Assembly (NCBI GenBank): GCA_030490835.1
Contig: CM059975.1
Coordinates: forward strand, 15,443,579-15,507,578
Source of the DNA: Annona cherimola
Lineage: Eukaryota; Streptophyta; Magnoliopsida; Magnoliales; Annonaceae
DNA length: 64,000 nt
Direction of reading: 5' to 3'
Position numbers and translations under genes: made by a program. The notes below the pieces were generated by a model. That model ran no database searches. It worked only from the letters and a program-made list of their open reading frames with translations, and was not told where the DNA came from. Numbering within the stretch: the stretch's first letter is position 1; each line of letters starts with the position of its first letter. Of this stretch, positions 1-11,959 are shown one piece after another.

Positions 1-1347
1 TGGATAAAGGTTAAAGCTTTTTAAATGAGTTAATAAACAAGTTAGCTTTGAGATTTAATAAGTAAATTATGATTAGGATTAGACTTTAACCCGTCCAACC
101 CGATTTAGTTGCACCCCTAGGTAATTTTGATGCATGATATTAGAATCGGCAGGTCAAAATTAGTCTATTGCTCTGTATTTTGTATATATGGAACTTGCTT
201 ATGTATTCTATTCTCATCTTTGAAAACCATTATTCATTTGTCTTAGATCTTCTTGCTTTTTGTAATGATATGACAAAAGAAATAATAGTGAAAACAATTT
301 CTTACTTTGCAATATATGGTTGTGTATTATAAATAAGGGGTTTGACTTGGAGAGTAAGTTCTGTTCTATGATGATTTTACCCTTATCTTATTTTCGAAAA
401 TTCCTATCCTGTAATATTTTAGGTCATGTTAATTCTAAACCTACTCTACCCTATTTTTAAGGTGAAGTTGGTTCTGATTTTAATTCCAAATTAGTTTTTT
501 AAAATCATCTTGGGTTGATTAAGTTCGGTTCTGGGATGATTTTACCCTTATCCTATTTTCTAAAACTCCTACTCTATTATATTTCAGGTCTTGTCAGTTC
601 TAGATCTACCCTATTCTATTTTTAAGGTAAGGTTGGTTATGATTTCGATTCCAAAACGGTTCTATATTATATTTAAAAATTATAATTTTATTATAAATCT
701 TATTTAAAATCCTATAGTGAAGATGATAATAATCTAAATTTTGAAATACATTCATTAAGTCTACTAAATAATAGATAAATTAAACGAGTTTTTATATATT
801 TAAATAATATATTTATATCTTTAATATAAAAGATATTTCATAAAATGTATAAAACATAGAATAGTAATCTAGGTCGATTTTGGGTACCTGTACATTGGAA
901 CATATCCTATCTTAATTGATCTAGATTTTTTTTTTTACTTGGAACCTACCTTACGATATGGATATAAAAATGAGAACCTGCTTTATCCATTTTTGGGTAT
1001 TCAATGAGTTTACTTATTGGTACCATACTTAAGTTGCACACTTATTGGAAACTTAAATTGGTCGAAAGCTATAATAAAAAAAAGGTCTAAATCTTTCCAA
1101 GATCCTAATATAGCAGGAGCTTAATACACTGTGTTGTCTTTTTTATTATTGTTTAAGACGATGGGCAGAAGCATGCTTGTGGTGAGTTTATTGCCTCTAT
1201 TGGATCCATCGAGAATAACATATGATAGCTAGGACGTTTTTCGTATTATTTTTCAATCTAGGGTTGTACTAACTTATACAAGATCGAATTGGGGTTGTCA
1301 ACACTAACCTAACAGAAATACTATTATATTCAAATTTTCGATGGAAG
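1..1347. other. AT-rich intergenic sequence, no gene seen
   Basis: No coding region is supported. The first ~118 bases end in GTTGCACCCCTA, which resembles the 3' terminus of the hAT-type MITEs found elsewhere in the window, so the left edge probably cuts through such an element. A diverged direct duplication (356-651) is listed separately. The rest is A/T-rich and unremarkable. Confidence 0.5.
356..651. repeat. diverged tandem duplication, two ~130-bp arms
   Basis: The segment beginning AAGTTCTGTTCTATGATGAT at 356 recurs at 521 as AAGTTCGGTTCTGGGATGAT. Both arms continue through matching stretches around 'GATTTTACCCTTATC' and 'CTACCCTATT'. Arms are about 356-487 and 521-651, spaced about 165 bases apart. 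Divergence is substantial, so the duplication is old. It has no coding potential. Confidence 0.6.
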
Positions 1348-1480
1348 TAGAAAATTTTTTTATGGTGTCATAAGGTCCACAGCCGTGGAGTTAGTTGTCA
1401 CAAGGATTTGAGCTCTGGACCTTTGGTACTCATGCCCAGACATGCTACCATTAGGCTGAAGCCATAGTCATAAGTTAGTT
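1348..1480 (-). mobile_element. possible tRNA-derived SINE fragment
   Basis: Read on the minus strand, the segment has a tRNA-like start (GCCTAATGGTAGCATG, resembling a pol III A box). About 35-40 bases on comes AGCTCAAATCC, resembling a B box, and the segment ends in an A-run. This is the layout of plant tRNA-derived SINEs. No target-site duplication was found and the ends are uncertain. It could instead be a decayed tRNA pseudogene. Confidence 0.35.
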
Positions 1481-1771
1481 TGTCTAAATGATTTGGTTTC
1501 AAAATGAGAAATTATTGAATGTTACCCCCAAAGCACTTCCTTTTTTTAAAGGTAAAAAAAATGCAAAAATGGCATCCAAGCCAATCATTAGTGAACTCTT
1601 CCATTGAAAAAGAAGAAAATCATCAGCGAACTCGAGTTGTGATTTTGTTTTCACATAACAACACAGGCCTGAGGCACATAAAACAGAGAGCTTAATTTTA
1701 GGTTGTGTTTTGTATAGCACTCGGATGACATTAGTGGATTTCAATGGAGCTCAGGTGAGGCAAGTGCAGGT

Positions 1772-2068
1772 TTGTCTGCTGGGGTCTTCGAAGTGAAAAA
1801 ACGCCAGCATAGCTTCTCTATTGTCCAGATCAACATTTCAAAGAGCCATCTTTGTGAGGTATGGTTCAAGGTTAGCAGGATGGTTGAAAAGAGTTCATGT
1901 GAGTTGTCATTTTTATCCATCTACATTGTTGGATATGTTGTGCCTAATCCATCGAGGCGAGTATATCTTCTAATCCTTGAAGGTACATCGATTATTATTC
2001 TGCAGGACAAGGGAAAGAAGGGATTTGCATGGACGAGCAAAGTAGGAGTACAAGTGGGGTTGGATTAA
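1772..2068 (+). pseudogene. degenerate open reading frame of unknown function
   Basis: An open stretch of 98 codons with no ATG at its 5' end (it opens on TTG). The translation has charged and hydrophobic stretches (FEVKKRQHSF near the start; VYLLILEGTSIIILQDKGKK near the end). They faintly recall an uncharacterised plant domain, often transposon-associated, that ends in a 'IPEGxxGxGW' motif. That resemblance is from memory and weak. The absence of a start codon, neighbours or splice context suggests a decayed fragment rather than a working gene. Confidence 0.25.
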
Positions 2069-2788
2069 CTTAAACCGGAAGTAAGATAGGTTGAGATAGA
2101 ACCGAATACCAATCTGATCCGAGATTATTTTGACTTGAAATTCAACTCAAATTGTCAACCTAAAATACTCACAAAACCAAATTAAACATGATACGAATCT
2201 AAAATATAAAATTTGAGTTAGGGTTTGGGTTGATTAGAGCCTAGTATAACTTGACCCACGTATTTTTGCTTGGAAATAAGGAAAGGAGATTGAAATTGGT
2301 CGTTTATAAAGGGTTGAGGACTGGGTTGTGGATCATGGTGGCAACTTTCCTTGATGCTTCGTTCGTACAGAGCATATACTTGCACATAGATTCTCCATCC
2401 GTCTGGCAGACATCTCTGCACACACTTGCAGACTTGCTAGATCTTTGGCGGATTATACTATTTTTAGTTATATAGTTTTGCCAATGTGCTAGGCTCCCTG
2501 CGCACTTTATTAGCCCAGCCAAACACACCCTTCCTGTAATCCACCTTTTTTTTCTGTTTTTTGATAAGCCAGTTTAAACAAATTTCTATGCGATAGCCAT
2601 TCTGTCATCTGCACAGGAACAAAGCTGAATTGGAACATTACAGCAAAGTAACGAGGCTATTGTTTTGGCTGCTATTATAAGAAGGCAAAAGGCTGCATCA
2701 TATAGACCATGAGATCATGCAAACCATCGCATGGATTGGTTGGATAGCTGTGATTCCACTTATTACATAGTAACACCACCCTTCTTTC
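2069..2788. other. intergenic / 3' flank of the EF-hand gene
   Basis: No convincing coding region. Short open frames exist on both strands around 2218-2528 but overlap each other and lack recognisable motifs. The part next to 2789 is the likely 3' UTR of the minus-strand EF-hand gene. Confidence 0.4.
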
Positions 2789-3094
2789 CTAAGCTGCAAG
2801 TTTGATTTTATGTCCCCAGTGCTTCTGTACATAGCTTTCAAGCTCTTCGAACTCGGCAGGTGTGTCAACGCACCCATTGTTGTTGGTGTCTACCATCTTC
2901 ATGGCCCACCAGGCCCTGAATTGGGTGACCCACAGATTGAGGTGGCCTAGCGCAACCTGCAGCTCTTGCTTGCTGATCTTACCATCGTTGTTGGTGTCTA
3001 TGCTTTTGATCCACTGCTTTATTTCCGACAGAGATGGAGGAGGCTTAGGAGGAGAAGCATGGAAGGGATGGAAAGCACGGTTCACCAATGTCAT
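2789..3094 (-). CDS. small EF-hand calcium-binding protein (101 aa)
   Basis: Intron-less gene for a small calcium-binding protein, probably a Ca2+ sensor or buffer of the plant calmodulin-like kind. Two EF-hands are visible. EF1 has a canonical 12-residue loop at residues 33-44 (D33, N35, D37, K39, S41, E44; DTNNDGKISKQE). EF2 begins at D69 (DTNNNGCVDTPAE), with D77 at loop position 9. Its position 12 is Ala80, with the acidic residue displaced to Glu81, so EF2 is non-canonical and may bind Ca2+ weakly. Residues 10-20 are Pro-rich. No signal peptide or membrane segment is seen. The start at 3094 is supported by AAACATGAC context and by a TATA box about 50 bases upstream. I know similar short plant proteins (about 90-120 aa) with a single active EF-hand. 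The physiological role is unknown. Confidence 0.85.
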   Translation of the reverse strand: MTLVNRAFHPFHASPPKPPPSLSEIKQWIKSIDTNNDGKISKQELQVALGHLNLWVTQFRAWWAMKMVDTNNNGCVDTPAEFEELESYVQKHWGHKIKLAA

Positions 3095-3142
3095 GTTTGT
3101 CTTTTCTTCTCACTGCGATGAAATATTTTCTCCGATATGGCC

Positions 3143-3150
3143 TATTTATA
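3143..3150 (-). promoter_or_regulatory. TATA box of the EF-hand gene
   Basis: On the minus strand the sequence reads TCTATAAATAGG, a near-consensus plant TATA box, about 49 bases upstream of the ATG at 3094. This predicts transcription starting about 3110-3120 and a very short 5' UTR. Confidence 0.65.
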
Positions 3151-3439
3151 GATGATGGGTGCCTTTGTTCTTGCTTATAGGCTCCAATCCTCAGTCATCC
3201 AAACCTTGTATTAGGTGGGCCCATGAGTATGATTGGTTCGAGAGAGAATGACTTTAATTTTGCATATATCTTTGGGTGGTAACTTCCACATCGATTAGTT
3301 CCAAAAAAAAAAAAAAAAAAAACACTTCCACATTGAATTCAGAAGCGGTATATGGCCATGTTGATGAATTTGCAACTCGAAAATGAATACATCAAAAGGT
3401 ATTATTCTCAATACGATCAATGTTCTTCTATGTTGCATC

Positions 3440-4140
3440 TTGTTCTTAGCATTTTAGCGCGAAGGCTTTATTTATCTAGTGCATGTTTTGCTATGCATAA
3501 ATGTTTTCAAACTAAAACTTTTTTATTCTCTACTATTTTTTTAAAATTATTTCTTCATATCTTATTACACAATTATCCTATTTTTCATTCATTGTTACAC
3601 AATTACTATACATCTAATCTATCTATTTTAACTTTATTTTTCATTGTTACCCCTATCTTATCACATCATTTTATTTAATTACCAAAATTTTACATTAAAA
3701 AATTTTACCCAAAAGTTTTAATCATTTCTCAAACACATTTCTAGTGACTTACTTTTCTGTCATTACCTATATTTTAATCATTATTCTTTATCTTTAAATT
3801 CACTTTGTTTTATTTTTTTTAATCTTGTGACATTGTTGTGTTTGGCAATGAGAAGAAAGTGTCAAATTAAAGCTTTTCCCTCTTCATAACTCTATCCTAT
3901 TTTCTAATCATTTCTAAACAGCTACCTATACAATTAACTTATTTGTTTAATCATATTATCTTTACACTTCTTCATTACTCCTACCATATCACATCATTTT
4001 CTTCAAATTCAACAACTTTTATGCAATTTTTTTTTAAAAAAGTTCTATCACTTCTAAAACTAATATTTAATATTTTCTTCATTGACTCTCTCAAATTCTA
4101 CTTCTCTCTCTTTCTTAAAATCTTACTAACATTTAGGCTC
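3440..4140. mobile_element. two degenerate Tourist-like MITE copies
   Basis: Two A/T-rich segments (about 3440-3760 and 3836-4140) show the internal signature of the window's Tourist family. This is a run like 'TATCCTATTTT...ATCATTTCT...AACTTATTT...CATCATTACTC..TATCACATCATTTT'. The second has the terminal-like GTGTTTGGCAATG at its left end. Ends are eroded and no TTA duplication could be assigned. Confidence 0.45.
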
Positions 4141-4159
4141 TAATAAAGCTTTTCTTGAT

Positions 4160-5107
4160 AACAACTTTTATTTAATTGTTGTGAACTTATCCACTGATCT
4201 TAGTTTGGTTCTATTTTGTATATTTTCAGTTGTTTTTCAAATTTTTTGTTGAAAAAAATCTATATATATATATTCAATCTTTAATCATTTTATTTTCAAT
4301 AGTTATTTTCTAGTGTCAAAATTTTCATTTCATTTAGTTTTATACATTCCACTCTCTCCTTTTTCACGTCCTTTTAAAAAAATTAACATACCCTTAACAC
4401 TCTATAGATTACTATTATTATGGATCAGATGCAACCTAAAGTAACTAGGTTACTGATAAATTTCTTTAGTTCATGTACCGGAATGGTTGAAAACAAATGT
4501 TTATACACAAATGCTTATTCAAATGGTTACTCTTTATATTTTTTAAAAATTATTTATAAGTTAATATGTATATATTATGATGCCAAAAATCACTTTGATT
4601 AGAAACCTATATGTTAAAAAACATTTAACATTATTTGCGTGTGAACATGATAATTAAAATTTGAAAATAAATATATGGTAATTAAAAGTTTCAAAGTATT
4701 TGATTTTTGTACAAGTCCCTTGTGCGCAAAAATTTGGTTTTTATCATTACACTTCATACACACCTAAACACGGACTCTTTGCTGGTTGTCTAAAAAGGGT
4801 ACCTGATGCTTAAGGCATGATCCGCCCACTTGCTACAAGGACATACCCAAGAGAGTAACTTTGACGCTATCCCAAGGCCTTTTCGGGATTCCCAGTGGAC
4901 TAGATTTTTAGTCTTCAATCAGCAATAGAATCCTTTGGCAAATCTACATTTTTGTTTTTGGATAGGTACGCATTTTGCTAACCTCTGGGAGGAGAAATAA
5001 AGAGGTAAGTAAGATAGATAATAATGTCGGCTAAAGCAGCGCGCAAATAAAATAAACGGACTTCCTCGCGGAACTCATCTTACTAATGACAAAAATGCTA
5101 CCATACA
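4160..5107. other. AT-rich intergenic sequence, nothing recognised
   Basis: No supported gene or repeat with defined ends. A more GC-balanced patch (about 4780-5060) lacks open frames and was not identified. Confidence 0.4.
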
Positions 5108-5403
5108 GGGCATGTTTGTTTAACACTGAAATTTTTTTGAATAAAAAATTTTCAATCCAAATTTTTTCGAACTCTATAATTATCCTATTTTTTAAAATTA
5201 TTTTTTACATCTTCCTATAAAACTGTCATACTTTTTAATCATTTCTACATAATTATCTATATATCTAACATATCTATTTTAACTTTATCTTTTTTACTCC
5301 TCATCATTACTCTTATCATATTATATCATTGTTTCTCAATTCATAAATTTTATATAACAATTTTTCATTCGTAAGTTTTATTATTTTCCAAACATATGTA
5401 GCC
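5108..5403. mobile_element. Tourist-like MITE (~296 bp)
   Basis: Begins GGGCATGTTTGTT and ends near CCAAACATATGTAGCC, giving imperfect terminal inverted repeats of the GGG..GTTTGG type. The interior matches the other Tourist-family copies in the window (for example 48128-48394). It is non-coding, and target duplication is unclear. Confidence 0.55.
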
Positions 5404-6895
5404 AAATACAACATTTGTTTTAAAGTTAAAAGAAGCTAGAATCCCTTTTCACAAGATAAAGAGGGCAAATGCTTATGCCACAAAGGTCCCCATCCCTGTT
5501 ATTTTGTCTAGGAAATTGTCTGTTGATCCACTTTAATTCATAATTGCCTTACATTCTTTTAATTGTTATATTGTTAGTTGTTTTTTAAATCTAAAATACT
5601 GTTTATTTTGTTTTCTTTCAATTTATGACCAGTATCACCTTTTATTATTTGCATAATTTCCTTTTTATATTTATTCTAGCTCAAATGAAACACAACCGAA
5701 TTAATGTTTTATTATTATTATTATTATTACACCGGGGAAAGTTCAACCCTCATTATGGCACACAGCCACCATGTGAGACTGTTGGACAAGCCCGGGTGCA
5801 CAACTGATGTGGAGTGTTGATGGAAAAGCTTCTCTTAAAAGGCTTTATATGCACAGCGAAAAAAGGAATGTGATTCCACTCGATCAAGAAGAGATAGCAT
5901 GATCAGAAATTCCACAGGATTAGAATCAATCTCGTGATATCCATGACATCATATTCGTGTTTGATGCTGATTTCAATCTACCCACGTCAGGATCGAACGT
6001 CAGTTATCTATATGGGTTTTCCCCAGCTGCCTCACGAACTGTTTGGATGGCAGCTTTTGCAGTTCAATCTCCAAGCCATTAATTATTACACAAGAATTAG
6101 ATTTTTTTTTTTTCACACTCATAAAAGCTCTTTCTTGAAAAATTAAGCTACTTGCATATTGCCTCTGATTGACCGAACTTTTACTGGTTGAATTTTGATT
6201 AGATACTTCTTTTAAAAAATAAAATAAACAAATGTCCTTGAATTGTGAATTCTGACTAAATTTTTGTGAGAGTGAGAGGTATTGGCAAAATAGACCTATA
6301 CTTCTGTATAATTATGAATTAACGTATATGCTTTGGGTATTTTTAATAATTTTCCCTAAGTTAAAAATGTTGCAAAGGAGGCTTTTTAACTGACGAAATT
6401 TAATTGATGCTGAATGTTGGGGGTTTTATGTATTGTAAATGTGATTTGGGTTCCACGTAAACGCCCCTGTCATATAACCAGAGGGCGTACTTTGCTGGGA
6501 CTCACATATATAGGCAAATAGCAAACTTTTTAGTTTGGTTAACAGAGACAAATTATGTTGATTCAATGGACAGTAAAGAACAGTCATGAGAAATTAGAAA
6601 TGGTGGCTGTAGCTGTATACCGATTTAAATATAAACCAATGCTTCGAAAATGATATGATTCTATTCCTGTGTTTGACAGATGTAAATCCACAACAGGATA
6701 ATTAAATTTTTTTCAGGTACACATTTGTTGCCTGTGACACAAACACATCCACATTACTGATACATGCCAAGAGAAATACATATATAATATCTTCCATTCC
6801 ATTATTTTACTCTTTTTAAAGCGAAATTAATTAGGCAAGCATGCAAAGCGTAAAGAGGGAATTCTGCTTGTTATTCTGCAATCCAATCGTTGGAG
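5404..6895. other. intergenic sequence downstream of the chalcone-isomerase-like gene
   Basis: No gene supported. A few short open frames (5625-5807, 5934-6146) lack motifs. The last few hundred bases presumably include the 3' UTR of the minus-strand gene that ends at 6896. Confidence 0.4.
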
Positions 6896-9800
6896 CTAGA
6901 GAAGGGAAAGGAGAGACATCCCAAATCTTTCTTTGGCTTCCTTATCAAAAGAGTCATCTCCCAGGTACATGTGAAAGTAAGCTCTGCAAAGTAGCTCACT
7001 TTCTACCGTGCTCACTATCTCTTCCTTCACTGCACCAACCCACAATATAAAATGAATTCAGTCATATGCAATTAACTTAATAATCTTATCGTTTGATCCA
7101 GAATTCCTCTGGTGGAAGGAACTAACTATGTCTTTTCTGTGCAAATTTACGTGCAATTAATCTTAATTAGTCAGTCATGATGAAATGTCTCATACCAAAA
7201 GATGGCACCCACTAATTTTGGTGAATACCAGAGATGAAAAATGAATCAATGCCACATCTCTTCTCAACTGCCAGTGTCAACCAACACTGTATATGTTGCT
7301 AAAAATTTTAAATGAGTTTTCTGACAAAATAAATTTCCAAGTACTAACCCTTTGTCTGGAGAATAAACCCAGGAAGCCTGCTTATCTCAATCACTGATCC
7401 ACTAGATAACTTGATGCTATCATTTGCTGCTCCCATCACCCTGGCATGAAAGGGCACAAAATTAATCACATCGGAAAGCCATAACTGCAACAAATTTCAA
7501 TAACTGAATCGATATCGCGAATTAGTATTCGCCCATAATGCACATGCCCATTTTGCTGAAATGATGTGGGCAACGATATCATTGCCCAAAAGTACATCCT
7601 CTTGTAGTGAGTAGCCTGGTTTAGAATCCATTGGCATCATTCAAGATAAAGTATTGTTTTTTTTAGAGCACAAGATAAAGCATTGTTAAAGTATACTTAA
7701 TCATCTTGTTGACTTCGAGGCTAAGTGGGTTATGAAAGATTGGAAGTTCATCGATATACAAAATTATATGTACACATGTTCTCAAAGGTGAAGTACATCC
7801 TGTTGTAGCGAGTAGCCTCATTTAGATTCCATTTACATCAGTCCAGATAAAATATTGTTTTTTTAGAGCACAATTTGTTGGGAATTTCATAAATAAAATG
7901 CCGTTTCATGCCGTTTCAACACGTAAGCATTTTTTTAATAACGCTAATATTAAATCACGTTCAAAGCTACCGTTTGAAATAATAGATTCATTTTCAAACG
8001 TTAAACAACCAAAGCCAATATATATGGGTTTCTCATTTGCTTGGATGTGCACAATTTTCTCTCCAACTTTCTCTTGCTCTCTAGTATTTTCGAAATTTTT
8101 TTTTATGAATTTCTCCTTTTTTTCCAACTCCATTCAAAGTTTGTTTATTTTAATATCAAGTATTTGGAATCTAGAAGGGAGATTATTTTCATTCAAGATT
8201 AGGTTTTCTCTTTGTATTCTGGGAGCAAAGTGCTATAACTCTAAACAGCTGTGAGGATGTAAATATTACCTTAAGGAAAGTAACAATTGTAACACGCTTG
8301 GAGGAGTAACCTATTTTTTGGTTTACATAATTTTTCACTTTCCTTAAATTTTCCCTCTCTATTTCCAAGTCCCTACCCCAACACTCTTAAGGCAATATTT
8401 TTTTTTATTTTCTTATCCCTTGCTATTATTTATAAATGGCCCCCCAATCGTCTATTTTACTTACAAAACCTGATGTTCCAATATTGGACTGCTGTGTCAA
8501 TATCAATTTCAAAAGGTGAAAAGAATAGCTTCATTTTTTTTAACTCAAATTGGAGTTGTTTATGTTCTCACCATGTTGAGACCTGAAGAAAAAAAAAGAT
8601 AAAACGCTGCAAGATCAACGCTGAAGAGCGAAGTGGGACATGGACAATTATATCTGCAAAAGGCACATCATTGAAGCGTTATCCGACTCGCTACTCGAAG
8701 TGTACCAAGATGCAAATACGGCCAAAGAAATCTAGGATTCGCTTCTACAGCCAACATTGTTTATATTATAACATAATTTCATTTTGTAGTCCACCTAAGC
8801 CTCCAATGTAAATTATTTTTTAATTGTAATTTAATATGTTAAAGTAAATATAGTGATAGTTTAGATTCCGTTAAAATTATTATTTCATAAAAAGGTTATT
8901 GGGTTATGATTCAAAATGATCAACTGTTTAACTTCATATCTATGGCATGATTTTTATCCATTTAAATGCCCAATTCTGTTGAAGATCTTCAACAATGACA
9001 ACTCACTTCATGGATATCTTGTATTTTCTGAGGCCTATTGGGCTAGTGTATGTTAGCAGGCCCGAATATGATTTGAACCTTTTTTTTATGGAAGAATATG
9101 ATTTGAACTTTGAATCCCCTGATTGAAGCTGTGAATTTCTGCGTCTATTTGTGTGAACCTCGGGGCTCTCTGTCAGTATATCTCAATGTTAAAAAGAAAA
9201 AAAATTAAGATGATACCTATTTACAAGTTCCTCGTTCTTTTGGCCTCCTGTAATCTTCTTCATGGCAGCTCCGAGTGTTTCATCAAAGTTCTTTCTGACC
9301 ATGCTCATGGTGAGGGCGGGGAATGAGATGATCAACCTCACTGTCATCCGGACATCGCTGTCGATCACCACCTCATACATCTCTTTCGTTGCCTTCTGTG
9401 GAGCACTCTTCACCTTTGATCTCAGCAGATCCCTTAGTTTCACATTGTCTGCATACATCCCTGCATGTCCAACCAAAAAAAGCTGATGAAGGAATTACAA
9501 CTCGAAAAGATTGCTCAAATCATAAATAAAATAAAAATAAAATTGGCATAACCCAAAATCAAATCTGAAAACCGCATCAAGAGAGAGAGGGAGAGAGTTT
9601 ATAGGAGTTTATAAGTGGGTTTCAAGTATGCATTTTAAAACTGTGCTACTAAGCTTCCAGGTTAGAGTGACAATACCATAAAGTAAGGTTCATAGCCCAC
9701 AAATCATTTTTAATTTAGGAGATTTTTCAATAAAATTAAAAGAAATTTTGCGTTATGGGTACATGATCTATTTTAATCTGGTACTGTGAGACAGGTGACA

Positions 9801-10111
9801 CGCTATGAACTGTCCAATATTATTGACGGGTTAGGCATGAAATTACCAAATGCGTAGATCTTGAGACCAAGACCAAGCATGTTTTTCTTCCTTAAGCCCA
9901 CAGTGTTGAGCTGCTTGCCGTCGTGAAGTCTGGTAGGGAAGGAAAATCCAGTCTTGGGTTCGGTCTCCGTTGCTGCTGCCACCGTCTCTGCTTCCTCCTG
10001 TGCCTTGTCTTTGATTTGGGCTTCTGCTGTCTTTGCGCCTTCGGCCTCATGATCAGTCGTCGATGAAGCTTTGTTTGCATCATCTTTCAACTTCTCTGCA
10101 ATTTCAGCCAT
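6896..10111 (-). CDS. chalcone-isomerase-like / fatty-acid-binding protein (4 exons, 244 aa)
   Basis: Minus-strand gene. Exons are 10111-9847, 9460-9217, 7440-7349 and 7029-6896; all introns are GT-AG, codons join cleanly across each, and the stop is TAG at 6896-6898. The product is a chalcone-isomerase-fold protein of the plant CHI-like/FAP group. Residues 1-50 are an Ala/Glu/Lys-rich, probably disordered extension. The CHI fold starts at about residue 53 (KTGFSFPTRL), followed by LRKKNMLGLGLKIYAFG, MYADNVKLRDLL, RKNFDETLGAAMKKI, GSVIEISRLPGFILQTK and ELLCRAYFHMYLGDDSFD. Family members bind fatty acids in plastids or modulate flavonoid flux; true CHI enzymes close the chalcone ring. The GLRKKN..LGLGLKIYAFG signature fits the non-catalytic FAP/CHI-like group rather than a bona fide isomerase. 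An in-frame upstream ATG (10159) would add 16 hydrophobic residues. I chose 10111 because the family usually starts MAEI-like there. Intron 2 (7441-9216) holds repeats. Confidence 0.9.
7591..7872. repeat. dispersed direct repeat in intron 2 of the CHI-like gene
   Basis: About 82 bases starting AGTACATCCT..TTGTAG at 7591 recur at 7792-7872. Both continue through 'GAGTAGCCT..TTTAGA.TCCATT' and 'AGATAAA.TATTG', then a T-run and AGAGCACAA. Divergence is about 10-15% by eye. The second arm abuts the possible solo LTR at 7876. Confidence 0.6.
7876..8383. mobile_element. possible solo LTR (copia-like) in intron 2
   Basis: The segment begins TGTTGGGAATTTC and ends TACCCCAACA, matching inverted TGTTGGG/CCCAACA ends typical of copia-type LTRs. 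Its 508-bp length suits an LTR and no internal domain follows. Flanking 5-mers (CAATT and CTCTT) match only partly, so the target duplication is not secure. The open frames inside are not recognisable as genes. Confidence 0.35.
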
Positions 10112-10167
10112 TGTTTCCGATAAGAGAAGAAAATAACCAGACCAGAACAGAACAATCACGCGTTTGA

Positions 10168-10177
10168 GATTTATATC
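10168..10177 (-). promoter_or_regulatory. TATA-like box of the CHI-like gene
   Basis: The minus strand reads GATATAAATC about 57-66 bases upstream of the chosen ATG at 10111. If this is the TATA box, the upstream ATG at 10159 would lie too close to be included in most transcripts, which supports the shorter start. Confidence 0.45.
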
Positions 10178-10279
10178 TTAGGTTCAACCATAGGAGCAAG
10201 CAAGAGCACTTAACAGGGGTCTAAGAGCTGCCATGAATATTTACAATAAAAAAAACAGAGCTGTCAAGAATATAGATAA

Positions 10280-10636
10280 CCGGATTTCCGACCGGTCAAA
10301 AAATATATTTTTTTTATTTTTTTTTTGAAAAATAATTTTATAAACTTGTTAATCTAGTTATATTTAATTTATAAACTAAGTTTTATCAATTTTGGATATA
10401 TCTATATATTTATTTTGGATTTTTAAATACAGGGGTATTTAAGTCATTTTAAGAATATTTAAAATGACTTAAATACCCCTGTATTTAAAAATCCAAAATA
10501 AATATATAGACATATCTAAAAATGATAAAACTTGGTTTATAAATTAAATATAACTAGATTAACAAGTTTATAAAATTATTTTAAAAAAAATAATAAAAAA
10601 AATATATTTTTTGACCGGTCTGAAAAGATCGGTGCT
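10280..10636. mobile_element. Mutator-type foldback MITE (~357 bp)
   Basis: An almost perfect long inverted repeat. GACCGGTCAAAAAATATAT at 10290 is mirrored by the sequence ending at 10620, and the arms meet near 10453 (GTCATTTTAAGAATATTT). The inner arms contain a near-exact 'AAATACAGGGGTATTTAAGTC' type stretch. The flanks carry ATAGATAA (10272-10279 and 10638-10645), compatible with a 9-bp duplication with one mismatch, as for Mutator-like elements. No coding capacity. Confidence 0.7.
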
Positions 10637-11959
10637 CATAGATAAAATGTGTCCAGGAAGTGATAAAAAATTTTAAATTTTTTTTAAAATAAAATAAAAT
10701 AATATGATATAAAAAGAGTAACAAGTAAAGATACTAAAATTAAAGTAAATAAGTTAGTTGTATAGTTAGATAAGTAAGAATGATTGAAAAATAGGATAAT
10801 TATACGGTAAGATGTGAAAAATAATAAAAAATAAAATAATCATGAATAATGAAAAATTTTAAACTAACAGACTTTAGTTTGAAAAGTTTCAGGAGTAAAT
10901 AAAAGAAAAAAAGAATAAAAACATATCATTAATTAGCGGTTGCAATTGCATGGAGCCGTGTCATATTGTAAATAGAATGTTTTTAATATTTTCACTAAAA
11001 TGGCAAATAAAAAGTAAAATCTTTAAATAACTAAGACGAAAATTTCCCAAATAAAAATTAGAATTTCTTTTTTCAATCCCGCAGCCGATGACTTGAAGGG
11101 TGGCAGGTGGGGAGAACCCAACCAGATTTATTGCCTTGTCTGATATGAGTTATGTTCTGTTTAAAAGGTGGTTACTCTTGGACCTCATGTTAAGATTTGC
11201 AGCGATCCTAACCACTGTGATCACATTCACTTCTGACAATGCAGCACGATGATTAAGTAATTCATCTTCACCGTCCGATTTTACACTTTGTCTAATTAAT
11301 GATCGGTGATTTGGACGGTTGAAATTGCTACATATTTGTCATGAGACATGAGTTCGTTGGAGATTTGGAGTTAATGGTTCATCTGCCGCTTGGACTCTCA
11401 CTTAATGCTTTGCTTCTCCTGCGGATATGATATTCCACGTCACCCAAAGGTTTTCGCAGCACAAACAATTCTTACAAAGGTGGGGTTATAGTTTCATCAC
11501 ATGTAGTATAGGATAAAGAAAGGTTAAGAATGTGGGATTAAAAAAAAAAAAAAAAAGTGTTATTGGGCGTTGGGCCTGCTTTGCACAGCTATGCAGTGAA
11601 ATTTCGCCTACAGCAAATCTGCAAGAAGCATCAAAAACTAGTTTATCATAAATATGAAGTTTACTAGATAATGACAATTTTTTAGGAGATAAAACACTTT
11701 CAGAGCACTGGCCAAACACTAGTTAACACATGGCAGAAAAAAAAAACCCTAAGGGCGTATAAATAATGATGAAAAAAAATTGAGGGTAAAATATAAAAAA
11801 AATATATAGGAAATAATAAAATCTTTAAAAATTTTAGAAATTTGTACTGTTCTAGATTTAATGGTATTTGATGGAACTTTTTAAACTTGATACATCAAGA
11901 TTAAAGAAAATAAAGTCAAAATAAATAGAATAATTGTATTTTATACTTACAAAGAAGGG

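Noticed and set aside
1348..1480. Possible functional tRNA gene
   Set aside because: A- and B-box-like motifs are present, but no cloverleaf with a proper acceptor stem could be drawn, so a SINE fragment is more likely.
7898..8254. 118-codon plus-strand frame inside the CHI-like gene intron
   Set aside because: It lies in the possible solo LTR, is Phe/Ser-rich, and has no recognisable domain.
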